A stretch of 64,000 bases of DNA, taken from Anoplolepis gracilipes (lineage: Eukaryota; Arthropoda; Insecta; Hymenoptera; Formicidae). The stretch is taken from NCBI RefSeq assembly GCF_047496725.1, contig NC_132979.1, positions 11,883,001 through 11,947,000 on the forward strand, given 5' to 3'. The notes beneath the pieces were generated by a model, which ran no database searches, was not told the origin of the DNA, and saw only the letters and a program-made list of their open reading frames with translations. The position numbers and the translations under genes were made by a program. This document shows positions 21,716 to 36,269 of this stretch, in pieces; position 1 is the first letter of the stretch; the number at the start of each line of letters is the position of its first letter.

Positions 21716-22652
21716 CTTCCGTTATTTGACGAACATGCTCCAAAAAATCCGGGATGTTCGTTATCCATGTGCTCAGCACCATTTTTTTTCGCAACACCGA
21801 ATCTCTAACCCCGTCTGCCAACAGGTCAATTTTCTCTTTTTCCGAGAGTGATAACACTTGCATCAACGTCAATTTCTCCTCTGCATAGTCAATAAATCTT
21901 TCTACATGAGATTTCCACACTCTCTGACCAATTCTAGCCATAGCCGCGGTGTATGATTCCTTTACTTCAAAATGACGCCGAATATGATATTTGAAATTCT
22001 CCCACAAAGATATCGCTTCCAGATTCTGGCAATTATACCATTCCAAGGCCCTATCCTTCAACTGCGACAACGCCGCCAAAAATAACACATCATCTCGCAA
22101 ACCATACAGTCGGGCGACGCTGATAATTCGCTCTATCCATTTGACGTTTTCTTCCTCCTTTCCATGGAAAACGGGTATGAGTTTGGTGACAAACTTAATC
22201 TGGGGCCAATTTTGTACATATGAATTATTCACGACACTCGAAGATCCAGGTGTGTTTCCTTGGACCGGGGAGCGGCTCCCAGGTGTATTTCCCTGAACCG
22301 GGAAGTGTCTCTCCGACCCTCCGCTACGCTCTCGCGCGTCCAGCACACCGATCACCGCACGCACAATCTCCTCCAAATTCACCGCCGTCGAAGGTACCGT
22401 ATCCGAAGGCCTCGCTCTATTCTGCTCCCTGTCTACTTCCGGTCGCAGGGGCGGCAAGAGATCTTCCGTCTCTTCCCCCTCAGCACCACCGGTCTGCACC
22501 ACCTCACTCGGATTCATCCTGCGACTTCTATCGAAATGGTCCACAATTCTAACCAGAATTTTCTCTCTCGATCCGTTAGTTGACACTTTTAAACTCGCAG
22601 CCAACGATCTCAAACCATTTATAGGCACCGATTCCAGAGTGTCACGATCCAT
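21702..22652 (-). CDS. Gypsy gag (matrix/capsid part), open
   Basis: An open frame of 316 codons starting at ATG 22652, about 245 bp inside the 5' LTR. The N-terminus (LESVPINGLRSLAASLKVST) resembles a SAP-like helix-loop-helix. A charged, low-complexity linker follows, then a capsid-type helical region (IPVFHGKEEENVKWIERI, then LKDRALEWY), typical of Gypsy Gag. The frame ends in TAA just where the zinc-knuckle frame begins. Expressing both would need a frameshift between capsid and nucleocapsid; I cannot tell whether that is programmed or a lesion. Confidence 0.75.
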   Translation of the reverse strand: MDRDTLESVPINGLRSLAASLKVSTNGSREKILVRIVDHFDRSRRMNPSEVVQTGGAEGEETEDLLPPLRPEVDREQNRARPSDTVPSTAVNLEEIVRAVIGVLDARERSGGSERHFPVQGNTPGSRSPVQGNTPGSSSVVNNSYVQNWPQIKFVTKLIPVFHGKEEENVKWIERIISVARLYGLRDDVLFLAALSQLKDRALEWYNCQNLEAISLWENFKYHIRRHFEVKESYTAAMARIGQRVWKSHVERFIDYAEEKLTLMQVLSLSEKEKIDLLADGVRDSVLRKKMVLSTWITNIPDFLEHVRQITEDATI

Positions 22653-22897
22653 ATAAACAGACGATATCCTTCAGCCTCCAGATCCTTCGACCTCTATCAT
22701 CACCTAATCACGTGAACATCAACCGAGCGCTCGACCTCGCTATGTACGAAAACTCCTCCCGAACATTCGATTTAACCGACAATTAAAATCAAATGTTGCT
22801 CCGAAACTGACTTGGCTGCCTAGATAATTAATTTTAATAACGCCCCAAAAATCACACTAAAACGCGTAGACTATCCCACTTCTGATGATAATCTAGC

Positions 22898-23286
22898 TGT
22901 AGGATATAGGATGGTCCAGTATTGATATATATAATTTCACTTTCAATATATTTAAAAAAAATACTATTTATTAGATAATTAAGAGATTATAAATATATAG
23001 CTATGATTGTACTCAGTTATATCGGGCGGATACCAAAACTAGATTGTACTAAAAAGTTCTAATAGCTCTATCTATTTTTCTCACGTCTGATACTCGTACC
23101 GTTTCGGAGCCGACTGCCGTCTTTGTCCCGATCTCGACCTCTGCTCACTCCTTCTTTTCGCCTGAACGCTCCTTATTTATGTTTACTTGACCTATCTTTA
23201 TTCTGTTCCCAAATTATCGATACATAGACATATTTTTTTCTATTTTTAATTTAACTTAACATTTAAAGGTAATATAATATTCTACA
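22898..23286 (-). repeat. 5' LTR of the Gypsy element
   Basis: 389 bp, TGTAGG...CTACA on the plus strand, nearly identical to 17529-17915. Just inside it on the minus strand is ATCATCAGAAGTGGGATAG, where a primer-binding site should lie. I did not match it to a tRNA. Confidence 0.9.
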
Positions 23287-23290
23287 ATGT
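23287..23290. repeat. Gypsy target-site duplication, right
   Basis: ATGT, matching 17525-17528. Confidence 0.8.
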
Positions 23291-23792
23291 GTTATACCGA
23301 AGGTCGGTTCGTGCCTGGCGGTATGAAGACGCGTCTAAAGGCCGATAGAACGGCGGTGGCGGCGTCGGCGGCAACGGTGGCAACGGCATGGAGGAGAACA
23401 CAGCCATGTACCGTGGCGAACTTCGATCATGCTTCAGCGGGTGGCTTCCTTTGTTTAAAGTCATCCCGTTTGCCTGCTCGTGGGATTATATCTGCTTGAG
23501 CGATCAAGCATCTGGGAATCATCTCGGAACAAATGCTCGACCGCGCGCGCGAGCGGTCCGATGTGAATCTTGCCTTTCCCTGCATTCCCGACTGGTCGTG
23601 GTACCTCTTTCTCTCTCTATCTCTCTCTCTTTCTCTTTCTGTCTATTTTTTCGTTCTTCACGCTCTTTACCCGCTGCTCTAAACACACGTGGAAAATCCG
23701 CGTTGTATCTGTGACGCTATCGCGGGATTTTCGCCGTGACAGGGCAAACGTAACCGCGGTGCGAATTACTTAACCTTTTTTTTCTTGTTTCC

Positions 23793-23824
<32 letters not shown>

Positions 23825-26800
23825 CTTTTTTGACTTTTCTTTTTCCATCCACGAAAAAGCGCCCGCATCTCAAACGTTAGCTTGTTGCGAGCGTGTTTAT
23901 CGAGTAATAAATCAAAGCAGGTGCGGGACTTGCCTTTTTTATCAAAAAATCGATTCTTTATACTTAATCGTATTGTCAACATGTGATGTACAGAGAGATT
24001 AACACTGGTATGAGAGGTTTTTTATCTATTGAAAAAAAAGTATTTATACGAGGATTTGAGAATTACACGATTTAAAACTTTTATCCGTCGTTTGCCGGTA
24101 TATCCTGCAAGATATAATTCGCGTTTCTTACATTTTCCTAGAGTTATTTTTCCTGGAGTTTTTCTTATTTGAAATATTTTATAATACTTTTCTAAATATA
24201 TGTTTATGAAGTAACTAGTTCTTACTATTTCTGAAATATTTTAATATGAATTATGTGCTCTCAGGTTTTTTTCTCGAGTTTTTTTTTTACATAAAGTACA
24301 CTTACCTATCTTTTCGAATTCGTTATTATAATTACATTAGGAGATACTTTTGTGAAATAAACCTCATATAATTATATAAAACATTGCATATAATTATATA
24401 GAATTTGTTTCACAAAAGCATTTTACAATGCAGTTAATTTTATTTGTTATTAAATTTCTAAAATTGTTTTATATGTTTTTTGTATGTTTGAATAAACATT
24501 TCAAATTTTTATTATTCGTGCAGAATATTTCGCGTAGAAATACTGTTGTTGCATTGAGTAACATTTCAATATAAATCACTTTATCGGTACATGAAACGGT
24601 TATACTATTGTATTTGTAAACAAAATTTCTTTTCATGATAAAAAAAAGACGCAAATTTTTTTTTCACATTTATTCATGGACGGAATATTCATACAATGGA
24701 GCAAGAAAAATCATCTCTCTTCTATCATCGACTGCAAGTTATTATTTACACGGCATAGTTTGACTATCACGCGACATAATAACGCGACTCGAAATTATTT
24801 CTTGCGGTGTAGTATTGCGACGATACTGGAGGTAATGAATCGTGCACACAGGCCAGGGGATTATTGCGGAACGCTTATGTAACGTAAGCCGCGTGCCATG
24901 GTCCGTGAATACAAGAGACTCGCTTGTTGTAAGTTGAACGGTCCTCTTCTCGCATGTAAATGCGATATATTTACGGTTTATCTCCAACGGCGTCCGAAGA
25001 TAATGTTTGCTTATTTGGTATTACAAAAATGCGCGCGCACGTCAAACTATGTTTTTCGGTAATTGAATATGAAATGCTCAGTCGCTTCGTTTAGAGATTT
25101 TTATTATTTTACTCGAAAGAGAAGGAGAAGGATCTCTTTCTCTCTCTCTCTTTCTCTCTCTCCTGCCTGTCCGCGAGAGAGAACCAAATGTGATGCAGCT
25201 ATATGTACTCGCGCGATACGCGACCACGTACTCGACTACCAGTACTCGTAGCTGGGAATGCAATTTAAATTCGGTTTTTTATATCCTCGCTGCTCGCGTA
25301 ACGCAAACCAAGCGAAATTCCCCGTTGTTTTTAGCGTATTTGGTTGATACACATATACTCGTACAAACGCATTCTCTGAGAAAATAAGATGTGACAAGGA
25401 AAAACCATCCTTGCGGAATCTAATCTTGAAGAAACGACCGTTTCCGCCACGATGTTGTCGCAAAAAATTCTTTGATTGCACATTTCCTGCAACGTGATAT
25501 TTTTATAACGTTCATTCGAAGAAAGCAAAACATATATATATATATAAAGAATTGTTCCACATAATCCTGTAGACAAGAATAAACGAAAGATTACTAGAAT
25601 ATATTATGCATGCAACTCGGTAATTAAAGACGCTCGATATTAAATAATTAATTATTTTTCAGCACTATTAAATTCATTTTAACTTTTAATGTAAGGAATT
25701 ATATAAAAAAATTGAATCTCCAGCGTTCCTTTCAAATAATCATAATATTTTTGAGAAATTAAGTTTAATCGTAATTTTTTATCATAGCTGCGGTAATTAT
25801 GTAAATCATAAAGTCAAAAACATACGTGTCACACGGAAGCGTACAAGGCATAAGATAAAGTAAATGGAGCCATCTTGAAATTGTTACTCGTTACACACGA
25901 TACGCGCACGAACATCCGATAAGATAATCGACCGCATCGCGCGTGCGTTAGATATCGAATATTAACATCGAGAATGATAAGGCGGTGACAGGGCAATCGT
26001 GATTATTTCGATCCGATGTCACACGATGTTCATGATGCAGGCAAGGCCATTTAGTGTTAATATGCTCGATCCCGTTCGCTGTTAATAATTGGATTTAAAT
26101 CGGTACAGTATCCCCTCGAACAGGATTTTAATCGACCGAACTCCAATACGCGTCGCATATTTGAACACATTGCACTGCCGTAGCGCTACGCTGTTGTAAC
26201 TACTGGCGATCGACCGTGTGTTTCCAGTTTTGCCCATATATTGCCTCATTTACTTTCCTATCCATCCGCGCGCGATATCCGATATTTTTCGCCGCGAATT
26301 CGAAGCGCGCGGCTCGATTTCCACTGGGGCTTCCTCATCAAAACAAATAATATCCGTTAAATATTTGACGATCCTTTAAACGTAAAACTTTTTTTTTATG
26401 TCAATCGTTAGCACCGGCAATTGTTGAGTTTTCTCTGTCAGTCTCTATTTTTAACGAGCCATTAAAAATCGATTGCTTGTCATGGTGTAACATTTGTTAA
26501 CGAGAATTTCAGAAAGGTTGCTAAAATTGACCATGAATAACACTTTGTATTTTTGCGCACGTTAAGATAGACAAGCTATCGAATGAGCTGTCAACAAAAT
26601 ATTTTAAATAACTCCAATTTTTTCCACTGTTTGAAAATATCAATGTCTTAACATTTTTTGTTTTTATTTAATTTGATTTTTTTAAAATGTTTTTACGCAT
26701 TTTTTTAAATCTCTTTTACATTTTCTCTTGTTTTTAATACAAAAGTATTCAACACTGAGATTCGAGGGAAGAAAAGACCTAAATATTATTCTATAGAATA

Positions 26801-28680
26801 GAAAATAAACAGCAGAAGATACATTTTCGACTTGACTGGGAAATTTGCTTATCTTCATTCTCATTTGCTTATCTATTTGCTGTCATTTGTTTAGTTTGGC
26901 GCTAGCATAGGTTACACTTGCGTCTATCAATAAACAATGAACATTTGGGACGCACGTAAAGACGTCGAATTCATGTACTACTTTGACAAAACAGACATGA
27001 ATAATTTATCGCGTCACGCTCTGGTGACCAAGCTTAGCGTGAGAGATAGAAGGAAGAGAAGCGAAACTAAAGGATACTAAAAGGACGTTTATTGCTTATT
27101 ACTGGGTATATGGAATCTCTTCCCTTAAATCGCGAATCTTTTACCGCGGTTTCGCCGCGAGAATATTCCATTTTTAATATTCCATATTTCCATTCCGCGA
27201 AATTCGTTATTTCCGGTTGCTCTTCACGTCCCTTCGTAACGTCAAATTATTTTCGAGCATTGTATCCATTGCGTATATCGCAAAAAATTACGCCGTTATT
27301 CGCGAAGCGATACTTTCGCAAATACAACAAATCAGCAACTTCGCAAATCCCGATGGATGTTCGATGATGTTAATTATTGGTGAATTTTGTAAAGTTTTGC
27401 TCTTTATTATGATTTCCAATTTCATTTCAATCAAACTTTATCGTATCGTATCGTATTGCTAAAAAGTTACGTGTTTACAATTTCAATAAAGTCGCGCAAA
27501 AATCTTTTTATATGTCTGCTCTTTCCACTGCTAAAGAAAAATTATGTAATCTACTTGCGGATATGGCAGAATATGCGCGAGAACGAAACAAGATTTCATG
27601 ACGTGAATTACCTTAACACATTGACTATCATGTTGAATGTTATCAAATTTAATTCCGTCGCAAGCTCTTGCTTTGATAAAAATTGCAAAATTTTTAATAT
27701 TTTTTATAAATTTTTTTATAAATTTTTTTACATGGAATTGAAGAAATTTATCTAAAGTGATTATATTTATCTATTTGCGTAAATATATCGCCATTAATTA
27801 ATAATCAACAATTTTGCATATGTTGTAAGATGTAGATACACGTAAGGTTATCTTTTTCAACCAATTAAGAATATTGAAGACTGAAATATATGTATCCATA
27901 CTTGCGCGTTACTTTTTTGAAAACTGGCAAGATCTCATTGAATCTATTACAATATTTAGGACTCATTTCGTATTAATTTGTACTGATAAAGATAATTTTT
28001 TTATAGCACTTTGCAAAAAAAACCGTGGCACTGCTAACTTCTTGTTAACTTCAAAATCTTTGAAAATAATTATTAAAAAATAATTCTATTAATATAATTA
28101 AATATTAAGAGGAATTTCTGCTAGGAAACTTTTTTATATAAAATTTAATTTTTCAAATAATTTTTCAGATATCAAAAAAAGAAGAAGCCGTTTTACAATA
28201 TGATGAGATAGTTTCACTGAAAATTTATAAATTTATCTTTTGTGTATAAAGTTTCATTAAAATCTGAATTTTTGGATTTACGAGATTCTCTTGTAAGTCA
28301 GTGCTACGCAATTTTTTTCCTTCTTCTTTTTTGCTTGAAATACAAAGTTATGTTTAGCATTACAAATTAATAAAAATGTAACTATTTGAATTTCTGATCT
28401 TGTTTTTCTCTTTTCGTTTTGTTTTAATTTGGTCCTGCACCAAACTTAACAGCAAGCTAGCAGCGACGACGGTTTCAAAGAGGCATAGAGTACAAAATTA
28501 TCTTTACTGGTACAAATTAGCACAAAATGAGTGTTAACTATTTCAATAAGTCCAATTTGATTTTGCTGATATGGTCCGGCCAGTTTCAAAGAGGTTTACG
28601 CGTTTCGTTAATTAAGGAATTGAAGATCTCCGTCAATAGAGAACTACTCTCACTGATATCGAATTAAATAACTTTTCTCT

Positions 28681-28683
<3 letters not shown>
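23291..28683. other. No gene recognised
   Basis: 23291-23580 is GC-rich and continues the DNA interrupted by the Gypsy element. The rest is AT-rich with CT-rich tracts (about 23603-23640, 23793-23818, 25135-25165) and a GC-richer patch at about 25840-26340. The ORFs here are short and lack motifs. It could be intronic or intergenic. Confidence 0.4.

Positions 28684-28720
<37 letters not shown>
28684..28720. repeat. (GA)n microsatellite
   Basis: About 34 bp of GA repeats ending GGGAG. Confidence 0.95.
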
Positions 28721-28722
<2 letters not shown>

Positions 28723-28965
28723 ACTTCGTGATAATTGCGGAAAACTCGCGGCGCAAATATAACCGAAAGTGGAATTGCGTACTCCACGGTTGGAAACTTC
28801 GGTGTTAAATATCGCGCGGGGCGAAGAGAGGTAGCTTCACGTTCCAACTGGCTGAAAGCGGAGGAAGATTTATTAACTTTCTGTTTAAATAAATATAAAG
28901 GACTGCTCTCCCCACGGTGTGCACGACGGAATTGCCAACGCCTACAAATTTATCGAACGTGACTT

Positions 28966-29018
<53 letters not shown>
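28966..29018. repeat. (CT)n microsatellite
   Basis: 53 bp of CT repeats, in the opposite sense to the GA run 245 bp upstream. Confidence 0.95.
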
Positions 29019-29026
<8 letters not shown>

Positions 29027-29150
29027 AAAGAATAATATGTAAAATGTCTAATTATTTTAATTATTTTTATTTCAATATAATTATCTCAAATCAAAATATT
29101 AAAACAAAATGCCTTAAAAATTTGGATGCAAAAAACTCAAAGTACATTAT

Positions 29151-29158
<8 letters not shown>

Positions 29159-29200
<42 letters not shown>

Positions 29201-29223
29201 TATATATATCAGTATATATATCA

Positions 29224-29262
<39 letters not shown>
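29159..29262. repeat. (TA)n microsatellite with ATCAG interruptions
   Basis: TA repeats broken by three evenly spaced TATATATATCAG units near 29198, 29210 and 29222, and by another ATCAG at the right end. Confidence 0.95.
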
Positions 29263-29266
<4 letters not shown>

Positions 29267-29289
29267 TATCAATTATTATTTATAATATT

Positions 29290-31650
29290 TAAAATATATA
29301 TATATATATACAGAGTGAAATTCTTGTATATAATAATTTGTAAATTATTCTTCTAAACATTCTTTTAAAAATTATCACATACAAAAATTGCATGATTTTG
29401 AAAAAATCATTATACAGTATGTAGCATATAACAGTAACATATAACATTCCATTTAAAAAAATAAAGTTAAAATTTTCGAAACGTCTCTACTTATTGCCTC
29501 TACTAAAAAAATATACTACATATATTATGTAATGTATCTCTCAAAATCATGTCACTTTTGTGTGTAATAATTTTTCATACAAAACTTAATTTACAAGTTT
29601 ATTCAAGATATGCAAATCAAGGTATGCCTTAACTCTAAAATAATTTAAAAATTCATATAAATTATATATAAAGTATTAATTATAATAAATAAAAATAAAT
29701 GTAAATATAAAATTATGTATTATGTTGTATATTGTATATAAAATTTTATACATATAATAATATTTATTATATTAGAAATATAATATGAAACGTGTCATGA
29801 CAACATATTACATTATTATTACGAGATACGGACTCGATATCGATATTAAACAGCTGTGACTATGTTACATATTCATTGTAAAACAAATGTAAATAATATG
29901 CATGTGTAATATTAATCAGGATTGCAGTGCGATATTAATCATCGATAATAATAACATATCAGGCATAACGACCAACTTCTATAATTTCCCGCAAGATTCA
30001 CGTAAATGTGTTGTCGTGTTTCTGAAAGTAGCAAAAAGTATTATATTCAACACAGGGTCTATTTCGCACTCTTACAAGCCGTAAAGTTTATGACGCTATA
30101 ATCGTACGATATCATGTATTAAAATATATACAACTATCCTGCTGAAAGGAGCGTAGCAGCGAGGAATAAATTTCGATTCAACTTAAGTTGGAACAGATAC
30201 ACGAGGATCGTAGTTCAACGAGATGTGCGAACGATCAAAGAGAGAGAGAAAAAAGAGAGAAAACATCGCGATGCTCTGATGGAAACGTTCTGGTACGAGA
30301 AATAATATTTGTTTGTTATTTCATGTAGCGATGTATGTACGTGACGCGAAGATGTTACATATATGTCTTCTTCAAAAGCGGAACGACCGTTTTGCACATG
30401 GCTACGGCCAAGAAATCTGAATTTCAGCGAGAACGAACCGTTTGTTTTAACATTTTGCTCGATAAAGCTTTAAATTATACTACGGCAAAATGAGAAAGTA
30501 AAAAAAAAGCAATCCATACAATTGACTTGACGTAAGTAATATGTGACGAAATATTTAAAACTATAATGCATACTAATGTGCTGTTTGAAAAGTGATAAAT
30601 TTAGGTAATCAAAAATAGTTACATTTTATAGACATTGTGGTGCATTAAGCATTCTTTCCATTTTTTTCAATAATAGTAAATTGATGAGCGCATATTTAAA
30701 ATTTACTCGATCCTTTAAAATATTTTAAAACTGTCACTTGAAGAATCAATTATATACATGTACTGATTTGATATATAGAATATACAGACGGACACGGCAA
30801 AAATATACGCGAATTTTTCACTCTACGAAACGCAAGTTCAAAATTCTATCTTGTTCCAGCGCGATTTATTGGACGCGCTATACAAGCATGTTTTGCGCTG
30901 TACGTCGGTTTTAATGAATGCTGCATTGTAAAAAAAAGAAAAAAGAGAAATATTATAAACATTTCAACCATATTCGGACGCGATTTATGTAGTATACATT
31001 TTTATGTCACATCAAATCTCAGAAAAAATGCCAGTTATCACGTGGAATTCGATAGCCGGCGCCTCCGACGCATTTCAGATTCCGGCGATCCGATCGTTTA
31101 TAAATGATTAAATATTCGGCAATTAGCCGCGTGTATGCGAGAATGGTATATTTTTTTCTCCCTGCACCCGATTTTTTCTGTGTAATCAACAGCCGTGCGC
31201 GGCTGTTCTCTCCCATATCCCTCCTCCCTTGCTTCGACCCTGGAAATACCGCTTTTAATCGGTCTCTCGTATATCGCTGTACTTTAACGCTACATCTGCT
31301 AATTGCGTCGGTAATAGCGTTTCTCCGGATTCGGCGCAAATTTGTTCGATCGTCCGTGCGATTTTGGAAAATCGTCGCGTAAATACTTGATAAGCCATAC
31401 TCCGATCACATTATCGCGAGGGACACGCACGCGCAACACACCCACATACATACATGCACATATATACGTTTGCGTGCGCACGATATAATCGTCGATCCGC
31501 TTGTAATTCGTGATCCAGGAATCGTCGAATATTTTCAGCAGTCTTTGTAAGAATTATCGTCGAGAGAGATTAGTCTTTTTCCTTAAGGTACGACATAAAA
31601 ATGAATACAGCGCAATTATTTTGCAATTTAATGTAGCGTCCAACTATGAC
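29290..31650. other. No gene recognised
   Basis: AT-rich DNA with GC-richer pieces at about 30160-30420 and 31030-31510. A CA/TA-rich simple stretch lies at 31430-31470. No ORF has a motif. Confidence 0.4.
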
Positions 31651-33230
<1,580 letters not shown>

Positions 33231-33791
33231 CACCGAAAAAATTGTATTCTCTATTTTAGAAGAATTCCTTCTAAAGCTTTCCTTCAATAAAATATTCTAA
33301 AAAATTCAGAATATTCTCCTCTAATGATCTTTTGTTAAGAATAGTATATGAAATAAAGAAAATATTCTTAAATTGTATCATACAAACCCTATTTGCGCTC
33401 ACACCACTAGAGGGCATTACGGTATATTTTTCCCGTAGATAGAAAAACCTCTCGCAAGATATAAGAACCCCAACTCAAAAGAACTCAGTATCGGGGCTCT
33501 TAGCTCTGAAGATGCAAACTGTAACGTTTGCGAAATGTCATTGCGTGCATTACGCTGTTTAATCACGCGGCATCCATTCGGAAGTCCCCAGTTTAGACAA
33601 ATCTAATGGTCACGAAAGCCTCAAGACTAGAAGTGTATATATTCTTACATATTAAGAATATCTAATACTTTTCTATTTTTTTAGAGGATTTTTGTCTTTA
33701 GTTAAGAAAATCCTATTGGCGCTTATTTTAGAGGAAGATATTCTAAAAATAAGTGGTATATTCTTAAAATGAGAATATTATTTTTTCGGTG
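33231..33791. mobile_element. MITE with CACCGAAAAAAT termini
   Basis: The left end CACCGAAAAAATTGTATTCT matches the reverse complement of the right end (CACCGAAAAAATAATATTCT) at 18 of 20 positions. Looser AT-rich inverted homology built from TATTCT motifs extends inward about 100-150 bp. The 250-bp core (about 33390-33640) is GC-richer and contains a hammerhead-like hairpin at 33506-33539. There is no ORF. I could not define a target duplication. The right end abuts the receptor fragment at 33792 exactly where its exon 4 would begin. Confidence 0.7.
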
Positions 33792-36090
33792 CATCTATAA
33801 AGGAAAAATGTTTCTTTTTATTTTTAGTAAATTTCTAACAAAATTAAAAACAACCGAATTATTCTTTCATATATACATACGTATTTAGATTTCTTATCTG
33901 AATGTCACAGAAATGTTGTCTTTCTCGTTTAATCTATTATCAAATTCCATGAATGCTTTGAGAAATGTTGGCTTGCTTGGAAATATGTCTGCAGATTTTT
34001 AAATTTCGTGTAATTATATTATAAAAAATCAAGAGTACACATATAATTGAATCTTTATGGGAATTTCAAAATCGTATATAATATATCATAATTACATGTA
34101 AGAATTCTGATTTCAATAACTGTAAAAAGATAAAGTAGGGGAATTTCTTGATTTATAAATAAAAAAATAGTATTTCATATAATAAGTAAGTTCAGATGAC
34201 AAGTATTTCTCTAAATAAAGAAAGACATAACAACATAAACTATAAAGTATGATGAAAATTAATCAATAGTTACAGTATTGATTTTTAAAATAATTAAATA
34301 ATGTAAAAATAGTGCTTTTTTATGTTATAAGAGTTAGAAACCTACTCTATTAGTAACTAAACAAAAACGAAGAAAAGCTTATTAGACATTATTATTAGAC
34401 ATTATGGTCATTGAATTAAATTGAAAACTGTTATTTTTAAACAAAAAATTGCTGAAATATTGAAATATTAATAAAATGATAATGAAACGGGGTCATTAAA
34501 GAGAAATTATCAATAAAATTTAATTATATTTTTAGTAAACTATTTTCCATTAAGATGATTACAGTGCATTTATCATTTCCCAAAATTTTAATGGTTATTG
34601 ATACTGATTATTGGAAAATTTAAAAATGTAAAATTTGTGATTGCTTAAAAACAACGTAGCTACCAAAATAATGAGATTAACTTTATCTTATTTTTCTTTT
34701 CCGAACAATGGAATTTTTACTTATATTTTTTTTAGTATTAAGAGATATTTCTTTGGATTTAATTTTCATTTTCTTGAATAAAAAGTTGAATTATTTTCAT
34801 AACATTTTTGTAATTTAATTTTATTTTGATAACATTTTATATACATGTTGTTTTCATTTTATTATAATTTATCAGTAGATTTTAGGATTGTGTGTAGATA
34901 TGTTTGCAAATAAACTCTTATCATTTTTATTTAATATATTTACGTAGTCAGAATAGATGTTTGATAACGTGTAATGATCATTGCTTTCGAAGGTTGAAAT
35001 ATCCTGTTGAAAAATATATATTGTATAGTTTATAAGCGCCCATCGAATCGCTTTATAAAAATATATTGGTTAGAAATTTATTTCTCAGATGAAATTGCCT
35101 TAACTTTGTTTAAATTTTAAATTAACTACTTGAAACTTTAAAACTATTATTTTGCTTTATTTAAATTTGTTCATTCTTTGTACTCACGTTGTGTATTTAA
35201 AAATATGTTATAAAATAAATATTATATATAATGTTTTGCATTATCTTTATTAAAAAAAATAAGAAATTATAAGTAAAAAATAAAATATAAATAAAAATAT
35301 AAAATATAAAACATACATATAACGAATGACACCTACTACGCATATTGATTTGACTATTGATTCTAATTGATTGAAGACCAATTTAAAATTTCACTATAAC
35401 GATTTTGAATTTAGTAGTTATTTTGTTACGCATAGATACAATTTATTTCAACTCAAACAATTTGATTTTTTACATTAAAATATCGTTAAATAAAAAAATA
35501 ATTTAATATAAGTTTTGTATAAAAGTTAATAAATTTAAATAGATATGTAAAAGAATAAAAAATTAATGAATTTTATAATTTATACAAAAATCATGCATAA
35601 GCAAAAGTGTCATGTATGTTTATCAATGTAGACGAGAATCAAAATAAAATAATTAATTTCTAATAAAAATTAATAATTGTTTTACTATAAAAATTTATAT
35701 TAAAAATTTATATTTAAAAATTTAAATTTTTACAATAAAATTTTAACATACCGTCTCAATTAAGTTTAATTTTGTATTATGTAACATGGATTTTTAATGA
35801 CACAAAATTAACAAATTAAAACTCTTTAATTATATATTAAAAGTACAGTCCTTAAAACAATTTAAAACAAATAAGTAATCTACTGACGTGTATAACATTT
35901 AGTGAAAAATTTCGTGAAAAAATCTGTAATCGGTATGAAAATAGATCAAAGTACATGAAAATATTGTACTTTTCTGGAGGCTTTCCGAAGATCGTCCTCC
36001 AGATTTCCCAAAATCACAATAGTCACTCTCGTTAGCATTATCAATTTCAATAAAAATAAACACATAGTGTTTTTAATGTTTTTATCAAAT
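33792..36090 (-). pseudogene. sevenless-like receptor kinase, copy 0 (exons 1-3 only)
   Basis: Homologous to the 5' part of copies A and B, introns included. Exon 3 is at 33898-33988 (DIFPSKPTF, start of an FN3 domain), exon 2 at 34922-35003 (DISTFESNDHYTLSN), and the exon 1 remnant at about 35980-36085. The donors after exons 2 and 3 read AT instead of GT (G|ATAAGAG and CAG|ATAAGA), and the donor after exon 1 and the start codon are also lost. No exon 4 or kinase follows; homology stops at the MITE. This is a dead truncated duplicate. Confidence 0.85.
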
Positions 36091-36269
36091 ATAGATCTAT
36101 TAATATGCCATCAACTTTTGAGAAAGTATTAATAGTAAAATTAAAAAAGAATTAGTAGTAAAAAAAGTGAAATATGTCTTGAATTTAATGATATTATAAC
36201 AGAGAAACAATCGGGCATTAAATAATAGAATTCGTGAAAGGGCGATTCAAACTATTATCAACAAGTGGA

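Larger units (their letters stand above)
17529..23286 (-). mobile_element. Complete Ty3/Gypsy LTR retrotransposon, minus strand, defective
   Basis: A 5758-bp insertion bounded by two LTRs and a 4-bp ATGT duplication. In transcription order (right to left) it holds gag with two zinc knuckles, protease, reverse transcriptase, RNase H and integrase, the Ty3/Gypsy order with integrase last. No envelope gene is visible between integrase and the 3' LTR. The LTRs differ at only a few sites, so insertion was recent, yet the ORFs have several frameshifts, two stops in RT and an inverted duplication. It was probably replicated in trans or mis-copied when it inserted, or the assembly contains indel errors. 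Confidence 0.9.

Noticed and set aside
23287..23714. Ala/Gly/Val-rich ORFs at the right edge of the Gypsy insertion
   Set aside because: Codon-repeat composition (GGCGGTGGC-like) and no motif; GC-rich non-coding DNA is more likely.
29044..29292. Tyr-Ile repeat ORF
   Set aside because: Translation of the TA microsatellite.
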